A DNA stretch of 64,000 bases from CF-162 sp963667205. Its GTDB lineage: Bacteria > Chloroflexota > Dehalococcoidia > SM23-28-2 > RBG-16-64-32. The position numbers and the translations under genes are program-made. The notes below the pieces were generated by a model. The model saw nothing but the letters and a program-made list of their open reading frames with translations. It was not told the origin of the DNA and did not search any database. Where the stretch lies: assembly GCA_963667205.1 (NCBI GenBank), contig OY762959.1, positions 2,418,001-2,482,000 on the forward strand, in the 5' to 3' direction. Shown piece by piece: positions 1-7,587 of the stretch. Every line of letters starts with the position of its first letter. Positions within the stretch are counted from its first letter, which is position 1.

Positions 1-12
1 CCGCAGCGAACG

Positions 13-918
13 CTAGTTAGCGACCGGCAGGCGCGCCGAGTAGATCTCGGCCAGCGTGTCGATGAACGCCTGCACCGCCCGCGAACGCCGGCGGTTGCGG
101 CGGTACTGCAGTGAGATCGGCCGGCTGATCGGCTCTACGTCCGACAGACCGACCCGGATCAACGAGCCCAACTCCAGCTCTCGCTGGACCGTAACCGCGG
201 GCACCAGCGCGATGCCGAGCCCCTCTTCGACCATGCGCTTGGTCGCCTCGAGCGAGTCGAGCTCCATGGCGACGTTGGGGATGACGTTGGCCTTGCGGAA
301 GAGGTCGTGGATCAGGCCGTAGTAAGAAGAGCCGCGGTCGAAGAGAACGATCGGCTGGCTGGCGATATCGGCGATCGTTGGGCTTCCGGACGCCGCGAAC
401 TCGTGGCCGGGGTGGGCGACGAGCACGATCTCATCGTCATAGAGGTTGATGCTCTCCGTGTCCGGGTGCGTGAGCGTGCGCAGAATGGCGACCTGCACCT
501 CGTCGGTGAGCAGCATGTTCAGCACCTGCTCTGAGCGGCCCGTACGGACGACGACGTCGACCAGCGGGTACTCGCCGCAGAAGCGGTGGAGGATGTTGGG
601 CAGGACGTAGGTGGAGATCGTGATCGCAGAGCCGAGGCGGAGGGAGCCGAGCTGGACGTTGCGCACCTCCTCGACGGCGTCGCGGCCTTCCTGCAGCTGC
701 TGCAGAATGCGCTCAACGTAGGGGAGGAAGACGCGGCCGGCGTCGGTCAGGCGAACGCCGCGGCCGCCACGCTCGAACAGCTCCTCACTCAGTTCGCGTT
801 CCAGCGCCTGGATGCGCGCCGTAATGGAGGGTTGGGTGAGGTGCAGCGCCTCGGCGGCGCGACTGAAGGAGCTGTGCGTGGAGACCTGTACGAAAGCCTC
901 GATCTGCCCGAAGTCCAA
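13..918 (-). CDS. LysR-family transcriptional regulator
   Basis: 301 aa, usual LysR length. The N-terminal winged helix-turn-helix (about residues 1-60, FVQVSTHSSFSRAAEALHLT followed by the TQPSITARIQALE recognition region) is followed by a periplasmic-binding-protein-like effector domain (about 88-295). Family members bind promoter DNA as tetramers and respond to a small-molecule co-inducer. The start is TTG (TTG-GAC-TTC), preceded by GAGG about 10 nt upstream. The upstream gap to the ferredoxin gene carries a 7-bp direct repeat CTATGGA (951-967 region) that could be part of its site, but no clear T-N11-A box stands out. The effector and targets are unknown; the gene is near the window edge and its downstream neighbour is not visible. 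Confidence 0.93.
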   Translation of the reverse strand: MDFGQIEAFVQVSTHSSFSRAAEALHLTQPSITARIQALERELSEELFERGGRGVRLTDAGRVFLPYVERILQQLQEGRDAVEEVRNVQLGSLRLGSAITISTYVLPNILHRFCGEYPLVDVVVRTGRSEQVLNMLLTDEVQVAILRTLTHPDTESINLYDDEIVLVAHPGHEFAASGSPTIADIASQPIVLFDRGSSYYGLIHDLFRKANVIPNVAMELDSLEATKRMVEEGLGIALVPAVTVQRELELGSLIRVGLSDVEPISRPISLQYRRNRRRSRAVQAFIDTLAEIYSARLPVAN

Positions 919-1009
919 GCGTGACTACCTCAGCTATAAGAGTTGCCTATGGACACTATGGATCAGGATAGAGAATCACGAAGGGCAGGTCAAGGCGTGT
1001 CGCCGGGCG

Positions 1010-1300
1010 CTACTCGTCGTGGCGTTCGGCGGTTGAGCGCCAGACGACGCTCGTGTCGTGAGTCTCGCACCACTCGGCGTTGATCGCGGTGAACTTCTTC
1101 TGGTCCTCCACAACGTCATCCTCGAAGAAGATCGCGGAGACCGGGCAGACGGTTTCGCAGGCGGCGCAGTCGATGCACATCGCGTGGTCGATGTAGTACT
1201 GAGGCTCGTCGGCGGCGGAGTGAATGCAGTCGACGGGGCAGACGTCGACGCAAGAGGCGTCCTTGGTGCCGATGCAGGGTTCCGTGATTACGTAGGTCAT
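1010..1300 (-). CDS. 7Fe/8Fe-type dicluster ferredoxin
   Basis: 96 aa. Two iron-sulfur motifs are visible: C9-x7-C17-x3-C21-P and C42-x2-C45-x2-C48-x3-C52-P. This is the spacing of the [3Fe-4S][4Fe-4S] ferredoxins (FdxA-like) common in actinobacteria and Chloroflexota, which carry electrons for P450s, oxygenases and 2-oxoacid oxidoreductases. The C-terminal extension (EWCETHDTSVVW) is typical of FdxA. It could serve the KorAB enzyme at 53-56 kb, but that is inference. A TAGAAT box lies on the minus strand at 1319-1324, and a GCTAAGTAGC element at 1331-1340 resembles one arm of the operator at 7524-7547. Confidence 0.95.
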   Translation of the reverse strand: MTYVITEPCIGTKDASCVDVCPVDCIHSAADEPQYYIDHAMCIDCAACETVCPVSAIFFEDDVVEDQKKFTAINAEWCETHDTSVVWRSTAERHDE

Positions 1301-1357
1301 AGTCAGACTTGTCCCGCTATTCTAACGTCGGCTAAGTAGCGCAACAAGAGACGCGAA

Positions 1358-1669
1358 TCACTCCTCGCGCACGCCGCGCTTGTTGACCGTCACGTCGCCG
1401 CTGACCCGCGCCTGACAGGCGAGGCGCAGGTTATTGTCGCGCACCATCGCCAGGGACCGCTCTTCGGTCATCGTCTGCAGCTCCCTCGGCCCAATGTCGT
1501 CGAGGTTGGCCGCGCCTGCTTCGATGCGGCAGAGGCAGGTCGTGCAGATCGCCTTGCCGCCGCACGTCGTGGGCCAGTAGAGGCCGCTGTCGTGCGCCGC
1601 GGCCATGATCGTCTGGCCGGCCTGCGCGTCGATTTCGCGGTCGAGCGGGATGATCTTGATTTTCGGCAT
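1358..1669 (-). CDS. Plant/adrenodoxin-type 2Fe-2S ferredoxin
   Basis: 103 aa from the ATG that gives MPKIKIIPLDREID; seven upstream codons are also open but add nothing conserved. The 2Fe-2S signature is CGGKAICTTCLC followed by LACQ about 40 residues later, matching the C-x5-C-x2-C-x(n)-C pattern of beta-grasp ferredoxins. It is a cytosolic single-electron carrier. It is divergent from the thioesterase at 1785 and on the same strand as the dicluster ferredoxin, so the two redox carriers may be expressed together. The partner oxidoreductase is not identifiable in the window. Confidence 0.93.
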   Translation of the reverse strand: MPKIKIIPLDREIDAQAGQTIMAAAHDSGLYWPTTCGGKAICTTCLCRIEAGAANLDDIGPRELQTMTEERSLAMVRDNNLRLACQARVSGDVTVNKRGVREE

Positions 1670-1784
1670 GAAATGGGCTCCGCGAACCATGGTAGCACCG
1701 CCGGCGGAGATGCTTGCGGCTTATGGGTCGCGGTCGCATATACTTGGTCTGATCCCGCCCCCTCACACAGGAGGTCCCCACGAC

Positions 1785-2165
1785 ATGAAGCCGATCCCCG
1801 CCGGCACCAGCGACGAGATGGTCATCGAGACCACGCCCGAGATGGGCGTCCGCCACCTGCCGCTGCCGATGTACTCGACACCGACGATGGTCGGCCACTT
1901 CGAGCAGCTCTGCCTGAAGATGATGATCCCGTTCCTGGGCGACGGCGAGAACTCCGTTGGCTACAAGGTCGAGGTCAAGCACTCGGCTCCGACGCCGATC
2001 GGCATGAAGGTGACGATAAAAGCGGAGGCGATTGAATCCGACGAGCGCAAAGCCGTCTTCGCCGTCGAGGCGTACAACGAGACGGGAGCAAAGATTGGCG
2101 AGGGAAAACATGAGCGACGGGCGATTGACATGAAGCGCTTTTCAGGACCGGACAAGACGGAATGA
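1785..2165 (+). CDS. Hotdog-fold thioesterase, FlK-like
   Basis: 126 aa. The start is the ATG at 1785, preceded by CAGGAGG about 10 nt upstream; longer upstream reading is not conserved in character. The sequence has the single-hotdog look of the fluoroacetyl-CoA-thioesterase-like family: MYSTPTMVGHFEQLC in the first third, where FlK-type enzymes place catalytic Thr, Glu and His near a central helix, then the strand VGYKVEVKHSAPTPIGMKV. Family role: hydrolysis of a short acyl-CoA. It is the first gene of a run whose members overlap by 4 nt, so it is probably co-transcribed with the two MaoC halves, the ketoacyl synthase and the acyltransferase. Substrate unknown. Confidence 0.8.
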   Translation: MKPIPAGTSDEMVIETTPEMGVRHLPLPMYSTPTMVGHFEQLCLKMMIPFLGDGENSVGYKVEVKHSAPTPIGMKVTIKAEAIESDERKAVFAVEAYNETGAKIGEGKHERRAIDMKRFSGPDKTE

Positions 2166-2569
2166 CCACGCTTGCGGCCCTGGAGAAGGGCTACGAGTTC
2201 CCGCCGGCGTCTTTCGACCTCAGCGATGAGTGGGTCGACGCCTACGCCGCTTCCGTCGAGGACGAGGCGATCGGCGCGCTGGACGGTGGCTTCGTGCCGC
2301 CGATGGCGGTCGCGGCCTTGGCGATCCGAGCGTTGCTGGAGAACGCCAGCCTGCCGCCGGGCACGCTGCACGCCGGCCAGGAGCTGGCGTTCACGGCACC
2401 GGTGCGACGCGGCGAGATGTTGACGGTCGCGTCCCGGATCGCCTCCCGGGGCGAGCGCGCCGGCTGGGCGCTGATGGGCGTCGAGCTACGCGTCGCGCGC
2501 GCCGGCGAGGATGTGATGACCGGGAAGGCGACGATTACCATGCCGGCCGCGGAGGGAGCGGCTGCGTGA
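2162..2569 (+). CDS. MaoC-like dehydratase, N-terminal-type half
   Basis: 135 aa hotdog protein overlapping the preceding gene by 4 nt (ATGA). It resembles the N-terminal (FAS1-type, HadA/HadC-like) half of split beta-hydroxyacyl dehydratases: ELAFTAPVRRGEMLTVASRI is the typical strand after the central helix, but the catalytic D-x4-H motif is missing here. In the family this half provides substrate binding while the partner supplies catalysis. The partner is the next gene, again with a 4-nt overlap, so a heterodimeric (3R)-hydroxyacyl dehydratase/hydratase is the likely product. Confidence 0.8.
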   Translation: MTTLAALEKGYEFPPASFDLSDEWVDAYAASVEDEAIGALDGGFVPPMAVAALAIRALLENASLPPGTLHAGQELAFTAPVRRGEMLTVASRIASRGERAGWALMGVELRVARAGEDVMTGKATITMPAAEGAAA

Positions 2570-2970
2570 CGCAGCAGAGCACGTCGCTCGCAGTTGGCGC
2601 AGCGCTGCCGGCGGTGACGAAGAAGGTCACGCAGGAGAAGATCAACGCCTACGCTCTGGCCGGGGGCGATGGCAACCCTCTGCACACCGATCCCGCCTTC
2701 GCCGCCGGCGCTCAGTTCGGCGGCACGATAGCACACGGGATGCTCGTCCTCGCTTACGTTTCGGAGATGCTGACGGCGGCGTTCGGCGCCGACTGGCTGG
2801 CGAGCGGGCGGCTGAAGGTGCGCTTCCGGGCGCCGGCGCGTCCCGGCGACGCACTGACCTCGTCGGGCAGAGTGACCGCCGTTGAGGGAGGCGACATCGT
2901 CTGCGAGGTCGACTGCCGCAGCCAGAGCGGTGAGGTGCTGGTGTCAGGAACAGCAAGGGTGAGCCGGTGA
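2566..2970 (+). CDS. MaoC-family (R)-hydratase/dehydratase, catalytic half
   Basis: 134 aa starting at GTG 2566, which overlaps the stop of the previous gene (GTGA). The hydratase-2 motif is clear: YALAGGDGNPLHTDPAFA, with the catalytic Asp and His of the D-x4-H pair, and FGGTIAHGMLVLAY on the central helix. It converts enoyl- and (3R)-hydroxyacyl thioesters into one another. Its place between the non-catalytic MaoC half and a ketoacyl synthase indicates a chain-elongation cycle, not simple beta-oxidation. Whether the carrier is CoA or ACP cannot be told from sequence. Confidence 0.88.
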   Translation: MTQQSTSLAVGAALPAVTKKVTQEKINAYALAGGDGNPLHTDPAFAAGAQFGGTIAHGMLVLAYVSEMLTAAFGADWLASGRLKVRFRAPARPGDALTSSGRVTAVEGGDIVCEVDCRSQSGEVLVSGTARVSR

Positions 2971-3401
2971 TCTGGCAGAACGGCGCCCGGCGGTGGGCCG
3001 CCTTGCCCGTGCTAATCGCCGGTGGACTGCTGCTCGCGGCGGCCTGCGGCGACGATGACGGCGCCGACCCGCGCGTCGCCCAGATCGGCGGTGTCTCCGA
3101 GCTGGCGACATACGCTTATACAGACGCCGGAGCGGAAGGCCTATACGATTACCTCTCCGCCGATGTGACCACTGCCTGCACGAAGGCGCAAGTGACGGCG
3201 GCTCTCACGGAGCACGAGCAGCCGACAGGCTGGCAGCAGATCAAGGACGTCTCGTTCCAGGATGCAGACAACGCGACCGGCACCGTGATCCTGATTTACG
3301 GCAGCGAGCGGCAGGAGGAAGAGTGGCTGTTCGTGCGCGAGGGCACGTCCTGGCGGATTGATTGGGTCGCCGGTCTCGAGAATTGCGAGACGTCGGGATG
3401 A
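2967..3401 (+). CDS. Small lipoprotein of unknown function
   Basis: 144 aa, GTG start overlapping the previous stop by 4 nt. A short basic n-region, a hydrophobic stretch (LPVLIAGGLLLAAAC) and a lipobox LAAAC indicate a signal peptidase II substrate anchored outside the cytoplasmic membrane. The mature part has the size and layout of a small NTF2-like/DUF4878-type domain (start ELATYAYTDAGAEGLYDYLS, end WLFVREGTSWRIDW), but I cannot assign it firmly. Its placement inside the acyl-chain operon, translationally coupled on both sides, is unusual for a surface protein. Confidence 0.8.
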   Translation: MIWQNGARRWAALPVLIAGGLLLAAACGDDDGADPRVAQIGGVSELATYAYTDAGAEGLYDYLSADVTTACTKAQVTAALTEHEQPTGWQQIKDVSFQDADNATGTVILIYGSERQEEEWLFVREGTSWRIDWVAGLENCETSG

Positions 3402-4645
3402 GACGCGCCGTTGTTATCGGCCTCGGCTGTGTGACGCCGATCGGCCAGAGCGTCGAGGAGTTCTGGTCGGCGCTCACGTCAGGCCAATCGGGTGTGCGGA
3501 GGATCACGCAGTTCGACCCGAGCGAGCTGGACTGCCAGATCGCAGCGGAAGTCAAGGACTGGGATCCGACGAACTGGATGGAGGCGAAGTCCGCCCGCCG
3601 AGCGGCTCGCTTTTCTCAGTTCGCTGTCGCCGCGGCGCGGCAGGCCGTCGAAGACGCCGAGCTGCCGATAACCGACGACAACCGCGACGATATCGCGATC
3701 GCGATGAACACCGGTGGCGGCGGCGTCGACGTCATCGCTGACAGCGAGAGAACGCTCCTCGAGAAGGGCGCCAACCGCGTCGGGCCGTTCACGGTGCCGG
3801 CCTACGCGCCGAACATGGCGTCTTGCCAGGTGGCGATCAACCTCGGCGTGCGCGGGCCGACGACCACCTCTGTGGCCGCCTGCGCCGCGGGCGTCTTCGC
3901 GTTCGTTGAGGCCAAGCGGCTGATCGACCTCGGCGAGGCTGACGTCGTGATCGCCGGCGGAGCGGAGGCCAACATCGTCCCGGTCTCGCTCGCGGCGATG
4001 GGCAACATGCGCGCGCTTTCGACCCGCAACGACGAGCCGGAGAAGGCCTGCCGTCCGTTCGACAAGGAGCGTGACGGATTCGTCTACGGAGAGGGCGCAG
4101 CGGCGTTCGTTATCGAGGCTGCCGATCATGCCCAGGCGCGCGGCGCGCGCATCTACGCCGAGCTCGCCGGAGGCGCGGTCACGTCGGACGCCTTCCACAT
4201 CACGGCGCCGGACCCTTCGGGGGAGTCCTCCGGCCGGGCGATCACGAAGGCGCTGGAGCGCTCCGGGCTCGCCCCAGAGGAGGTTGACGTAATCATCGCG
4301 CACGGCACAGGCACGCCGCTCAACGACGCCGCCGAGACGGTCGCGATCAAGCGCGCGCTCGGCGAGCACGCGTACAAGGTCGCGGTGTCTGGGCCGAAGT
4401 CGATGGTCGGGCACCAGCTCGGCGCGGCGGGCGCCGTCTCCGGCCTGGCGGCGGTTCTGACGATCGATCGCGGCCTCGTGCCGCCGACGCTGAACCTCGA
4501 AACGCCGGATCCGGAGTGCGATCTGGACTACGTGCCGCTGGAGGCGCGAAAGTTGGACGCGCGCGTGGCGCTGGTCAACGGCTTCGGCTTCGGCGGGCAG
4601 AACGGCGTCGCCGCGTTCAAGCGATTCGGCAACGGGACCTTGTAG
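3398..4645 (+). CDS. fabF: Beta-ketoacyl-ACP synthase II (FabF-like)
   Basis: 415 aa from ATG 3398, which overlaps the previous stop (ATGA). Thiolase-fold condensing enzyme with the Cys-His-His triad of FabF/FabB: C162 in SVAACAAG, His in IIAHGTGTPLNDAAE and His in GPKSMVGHQLGAAGA. It performs decarboxylative Claisen condensation of malonyl-ACP with an acyl chain. The length is normal. Location between hydratase halves and a thioesterase, without FabD, FabH or an ACP gene, suggests a dedicated lipid or polyketide-like product instead of housekeeping FAS, but a housekeeping role is not excluded. Confidence 0.9.
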   Translation: MRRAVVIGLGCVTPIGQSVEEFWSALTSGQSGVRRITQFDPSELDCQIAAEVKDWDPTNWMEAKSARRAARFSQFAVAAARQAVEDAELPITDDNRDDIAIAMNTGGGGVDVIADSERTLLEKGANRVGPFTVPAYAPNMASCQVAINLGVRGPTTTSVAACAAGVFAFVEAKRLIDLGEADVVIAGGAEANIVPVSLAAMGNMRALSTRNDEPEKACRPFDKERDGFVYGEGAAAFVIEAADHAQARGARIYAELAGGAVTSDAFHITAPDPSGESSGRAITKALERSGLAPEEVDVIIAHGTGTPLNDAAETVAIKRALGEHAYKVAVSGPKSMVGHQLGAAGAVSGLAAVLTIDRGLVPPTLNLETPDPECDLDYVPLEARKLDARVALVNGFGFGGQNGVAAFKRFGNGTL

Positions 4646-4648
4646 CGG

Positions 4649-5095
4649 ATGCAGGAAGCCGACGACAGCCCGCGCCGCTGGTGCTACGGCTGTGGCGAAA
4701 GCAATCCGGAGGGCCTGCACATCGACTTCGAGGTCGAGGGCACGGAGGTCAGAGGCCGCTTCCTGACGCGCAAGGAGCACCAGGGCTTTCCGGGCGTCGC
4801 TCACGGCGGGATCGCGGCGGCGGCGATGGACGAAGCGATGGGCTGGGCGATGTACGCCGCCGGCGCCTGGGCGATGACGGCCCGCATGGAGGTGCGATAC
4901 CGCCGGCCTCTGCCGCTGGGCGAAGAAGTCTCGGTGATCGCACAGGTCGTGCGTGACCGCGGCCGCCGCCTGGAAGCCGAGGCGCGGATCGAGACGTCGT
5001 CCGGAGAGGTGCTTACCGAGGCGAACGGTCTCTTCCTGCGCATGCCGGAGGAGACGTCGCGGCAGTTCAACGAATCGTTTCTCGGCACCGCGTAG
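4649..5095 (+). CDS. PaaI-family hotdog thioesterase
   Basis: 148 aa, 3 nt after the ketoacyl synthase. N-terminal CYGCGESNPEGL is the small cysteine motif common in this PaaI/YbgC-like subgroup, followed by FPGVAHGGIAAAAMDEAMGW, where HGG and the following Asp/Glu form the active site. It hydrolyses acyl-CoA or acyl-ACP. With the FlK-like enzyme this is the second thioesterase in the operon, so one may release the product and one may be proofreading. The final residues (FNESFLGTA) are not conserved. Confidence 0.88.
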   Translation: MQEADDSPRRWCYGCGESNPEGLHIDFEVEGTEVRGRFLTRKEHQGFPGVAHGGIAAAAMDEAMGWAMYAAGAWAMTARMEVRYRRPLPLGEEVSVIAQVVRDRGRRLEAEARIETSSGEVLTEANGLFLRMPEETSRQFNESFLGTA

Positions 5096-5101
5096 AGTAC
5101 G

Positions 5102-5995
5102 GTGACCGTCCTCCGGCCCTCTAACGCGCTGGCCGGTCGCTTCCTGTACCAGCTGGACCGGCGAGGGGCCGGTCTCTTCCCCCTTGGCTTCGCGCAGGCG
5201 CTGGCGACGCCGCCGGCTGACTTGGTGCATGCGCTCTGGGCCTCGAAGCGCCGCCTGGCGGCGCAGAACTTCGCGCATGTGACCGGCCTGCCGCCGGACG
5301 ATCCGCGCGTCGAGCGGCTGGTGCGGGACTGCTTTCGCCACTTCGGCCGCTACATCGCGGAGATGATCCACCTTCAGAGCTGGGACGCGGAGACGGTGCT
5401 GGACCGCGTGGAGGTGGAGGGCGAAGAGAACTTCGCGGCGGCCTCGGAGCACGGCCGCGGGATCGTATTCGTCAGCGGGCACATGGGCAGCACCGAAGTC
5501 GCGGCGTCACTGGCGGTGCTGCGCGGCTACCGCATCCGCTCTGTCACGGAGACGCTACCGGCGCGCTGGATGATGGACTGGATCGTGCGCACGCGGCAGG
5601 CGATGGGGATCACGCTGGCGCCAGTCGGCGGCGCCGGCCTGGGGCTGATCCGGGGGCTGCGCAAGGGCGGAATGGTGGCGATGCTCATCGACGCCGGCAT
5701 CGATCGCGCCGGCTCGATCCCGGTCGACTTCTTCGGCCGGCCGACGCTCTTTCCCGACGGCCCGGCGCGGTTGTCGCGGCTGACCGGCGCGCCGCTCGTC
5801 TTTGCGCTGGCGGTACGCAGGCCGGGCGGGCGCTTCAAGGCGTTCGTCCTCCCGCCGCTGCTGCCGGACCGCGACCTGCCGGCTAACGAGGACGTCGCGC
5901 GGTTGACGCAGGCGCAGGCGCTGGCGTTCGAGGGGTTCGTGCGCCGCTTTCCGGCGCAGTGGTACGCGTTTCGCCGCATCTGGCCGGACGGCTAG
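5102..5995 (+). CDS. LpxL/HtrB-family lysophospholipid acyltransferase
   Basis: 297 aa, GTG start. The H-x4-D/E acyltransferase motif is GHMGSTEVA (His and Glu) near residue 125, followed by the family blocks GLIRGLRKGGMVAMLIDAG and VDFFGRPTLFPDGPARLSRLTGAPL. The family includes lipid A late acyltransferases and the actinobacterial PatA mannoside acyltransferase; all transfer an acyl chain at the inner face of the membrane. As the last gene of the coupled run it probably uses the acyl group made by the upstream enzymes. Its stop codon overlaps that of the convergent SDR by 4 nt. Confidence 0.87.
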   Translation: MTVLRPSNALAGRFLYQLDRRGAGLFPLGFAQALATPPADLVHALWASKRRLAAQNFAHVTGLPPDDPRVERLVRDCFRHFGRYIAEMIHLQSWDAETVLDRVEVEGEENFAAASEHGRGIVFVSGHMGSTEVAASLAVLRGYRIRSVTETLPARWMMDWIVRTRQAMGITLAPVGGAGLGLIRGLRKGGMVAMLIDAGIDRAGSIPVDFFGRPTLFPDGPARLSRLTGAPLVFALAVRRPGGRFKAFVLPPLLPDRDLPANEDVARLTQAQALAFEGFVRRFPAQWYAFRRIWPDG

Positions 5996-6768
5996 CGCCC
6001 GGCGAGCTTCTCGCGGATTTCGGCGATCGTGATGACGTTGGCGGTCCAGCCGGCCGGCTGGACCGCCATCCAGAGTGAGGCCTCGGAGGCGGCTTCTGGC
6101 CTCTCCCACTCGGAGCGGTCGGCGTTGGGGTTCTGGTAGACCCAGCCCTCGCTGGCGATCATCAGCTCGATGCGCAGGGCGTTGACAGCGACCCCGTGAG
6201 GCTTCAACTCTTCGCCGGCGTACTGCGAGAGCTTTTCGAGCGCGATCTTGGAGACGGAATACGAGAACATGCCGGGGAGCAGCGCCTCGGCGAGCATGGA
6301 AGAGATGTTGATGATCCTGCCGGACTTGCGCTCCATCATCGAAGGCAGGAAAGCGTGCATGCACATCACCGGGCCGCGCAGGTTCACGTTCATGACGAGG
6401 TCCCAGCGCTTGAGCGGCGTCTCGTGGAAAGGAGCGGGCCAGCTGATGCCGGCGTTGTTGACGAGCACGTCGCAGCGGCCGAACTCGGCCAGCGTTTGCT
6501 CGGCCAGCGCCGCCACCTGCTCCTCCTTCGCAACGTTGCAGACGACAGGGAGCGCCCGCCGGCCCTCCGCCTCAACGAGGCGCGCAGTTTCGTCGATCGT
6601 GCCCGGTAGCTCCGCGGGCGCGGCTTCCGTGCTGCGGGCGGAGACGACGACGTCTGCTCCGGCCTTCGCGAAGTCGACGGCGATCGCGCGGCCGATGCCG
6701 CGGCTGGCGCCGGTGACGACGACGACCTGATCAAGGAACGGCTTCTCTGCGTTCACTCCGCACATCAT
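5992..6768 (-). CDS. SDR-family oxidoreductase
   Basis: About 258 aa from the first ATG at 6768; a TTG at 6792 and a GTG at 6756 are also possible and none has a good Shine-Dalgarno. Classical SDR: VVVTGASRGIGRAIAVDFA cofactor loop, NNAG at about residue 85, the catalytic Ser in INISSM and the YSVSK pair (Tyr-x3-Lys). NAD(P)-dependent alcohol/ketone conversion; substrate unknown. It is convergent with the acyl-lipid operon and divergent from the small gene at 6838, so it is a single-gene unit. Confidence 0.9.
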   Translation of the reverse strand: MMCGVNAEKPFLDQVVVVTGASRGIGRAIAVDFAKAGADVVVSARSTEAAPAELPGTIDETARLVEAEGRRALPVVCNVAKEEQVAALAEQTLAEFGRCDVLVNNAGISWPAPFHETPLKRWDLVMNVNLRGPVMCMHAFLPSMMERKSGRIINISSMLAEALLPGMFSYSVSKIALEKLSQYAGEELKPHGVAVNALRIELMIASEGWVYQNPNADRSEWERPEAASEASLWMAVQPAGWTANVITIAEIREKLAGR

Positions 6769-6822
6769 GGCGAGGGGGCTGCGGTCGGTCAAGCAGCGGG
6801 TGCTGCTAAGCGGGCCTTCCGC

Positions 6823-6828
6823 TAAGAT
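6823..6828 (+). promoter_or_regulatory. -10 box (TAAGAT), leaderless-type
   Basis: TAAGAT ends 9 nt before the ATG at 6838 with no Shine-Dalgarno between, so transcription would begin at or next to the start codon. Confidence 0.35.
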
Positions 6829-6837
6829 GAACCGGCA

Positions 6838-7068
6838 ATGGCGATAAGCAAGGAACTACGCTTCGCGATGGACGAGAAGGGCATGAAGGTCCTGGCGCCG
6901 ACGCTCGTCGGCCAGACGATCTCTTACTGGGAGGGCGACAGGGACCTCAGGCAGGGGCTGGTGAAGGCCGCCGACGTCGTGCGCGACCGCTACGGCAGCC
7001 CGTTCATTGAAGTGGAGATTGAAGAAGGCAAGACGGGCGCCAGGGCTGCCCCGGTGCCGCCGGTCTAG
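6838..7068 (+). CDS. Small conserved-looking protein, function unknown
   Basis: 76 aa, ATG start with a TANNNT box just upstream and no ribosome-binding site. The body (MAISKELRFAMDEKGMKVLA, then TISYWEGDRDLRQGLVKAAD) is soluble, mixed-charge, with no membrane segment and no cysteine pairs. Codon use is like its neighbours and the region is not antisense to a known gene, so it is likely real. I do not recognise a family. The C-terminal ATG-to-stop frame overlaps the convergent gene at 7065 by 4 nt. Confidence 0.6.
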   Translation: MAISKELRFAMDEKGMKVLAPTLVGQTISYWEGDRDLRQGLVKAADVVRDRYGSPFIEVEIEEGKTGARAAPVPPV

Positions 7069-7394
7069 GGTCGGAACAGCACCGGTAGAACGATCGACAG
7101 AATCAGCACGATCGAGAAGACGATGATCGCCCACTGCGGGACGAGCCCGCGGTGACGCGGCGGGTCGTAACCCACGTAACCGGCCTCTTCCGATAGGTCG
7201 TAGTCCGGGTCGTCCGGGCCCGGGATGTAGCCGTCGTCTTCACCCGCTTCGTCGCCGTAGTAGCCTTCCGGCGCGTCCTCCATCTCGTCGTCCGCGTCCT
7301 CAGGGTTGTCCCAGTCCGGAAAGTTATCGACGGTGTAATCGCCGCTGGTTGAGGCCGGGATGTCGCCGTCGGGCCGGTCGTCTCGCTCGCGCAT
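7065..7394 (-). CDS. Acidic single-pass tail-anchored membrane protein
   Basis: 109 aa from the ATG at 7394 (MRERDDRPDGDIP); the open frame continues upstream but with no conserved character. Residues 1-75 are very acidic and rich in Asp, Glu, Tyr and Gly, predicted disordered. A basic stretch (YDPPRHRGLVPQW) precedes one hydrophobic helix (AIIVFSIVLILSIVLPVLF) that ends at the C-terminus. The topology suggests a tail-anchored protein with its acidic part in the cytoplasm. No family recognised. Confidence 0.6.
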   Translation of the reverse strand: MRERDDRPDGDIPASTSGDYTVDNFPDWDNPEDADDEMEDAPEGYYGDEAGEDDGYIPGPDDPDYDLSEEAGYVGYDPPRHRGLVPQWAIIVFSIVLILSIVLPVLFRP

Positions 7395-7487
7395 CGCGAT
7401 CAGTCTAGCAGAGGTAGCGCTCGGGAAGGGCCGTTGGGGTCGAGCTCCAGCGGCGCCGAATTCTGTGATCGGCGACACGTCTGCGCG

Positions 7488-7517
7488 TTGACAGATGGCG
7501 CGAATTCGTGCTAGAAA
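7488..7517 (+). promoter_or_regulatory. Sigma70-type promoter of the diiron oxidase gene
   Basis: A perfect -35 TTGACA (7488-7493), an 18-nt spacer and a -10 TAGAAA (7512-7517). The predicted transcription start is near 7524, the first base of the operator palindrome. It is the best match to consensus I can see in the window. Confidence 0.65.
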
Positions 7518-7523
7518 AGTTGT

Positions 7524-7547
7524 GTTACTTAGCAACGGCTAAGTAAC
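7524..7547. promoter_or_regulatory. Perfect operator palindrome at the transcription start
   Basis: GTTACTTAGC, 4-nt centre AACG, then GCTAAGTAAC: two arms of 10 bp with no mismatch. It begins at the predicted +1 of the promoter at 7488-7517, the usual place for a repressor site of the TetR/GntR/MarR kind. In RNA it would be a 5' stem-loop. One arm is nearly repeated (GCTAAGTAGC) at 1331-1340, upstream of the dicluster ferredoxin. No candidate regulator gene lies next to it. Confidence 0.6.
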
Positions 7548-7587
7548 ATCGCGATGCCTGTCACAGGCTGCATGGGAGGGAGAGGTC

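Noticed and set aside
3479..5482. 667-aa antisense frame opposite fabF and the acyltransferase
   Set aside because: Shadow of the GC-rich plus-strand genes; no motif.
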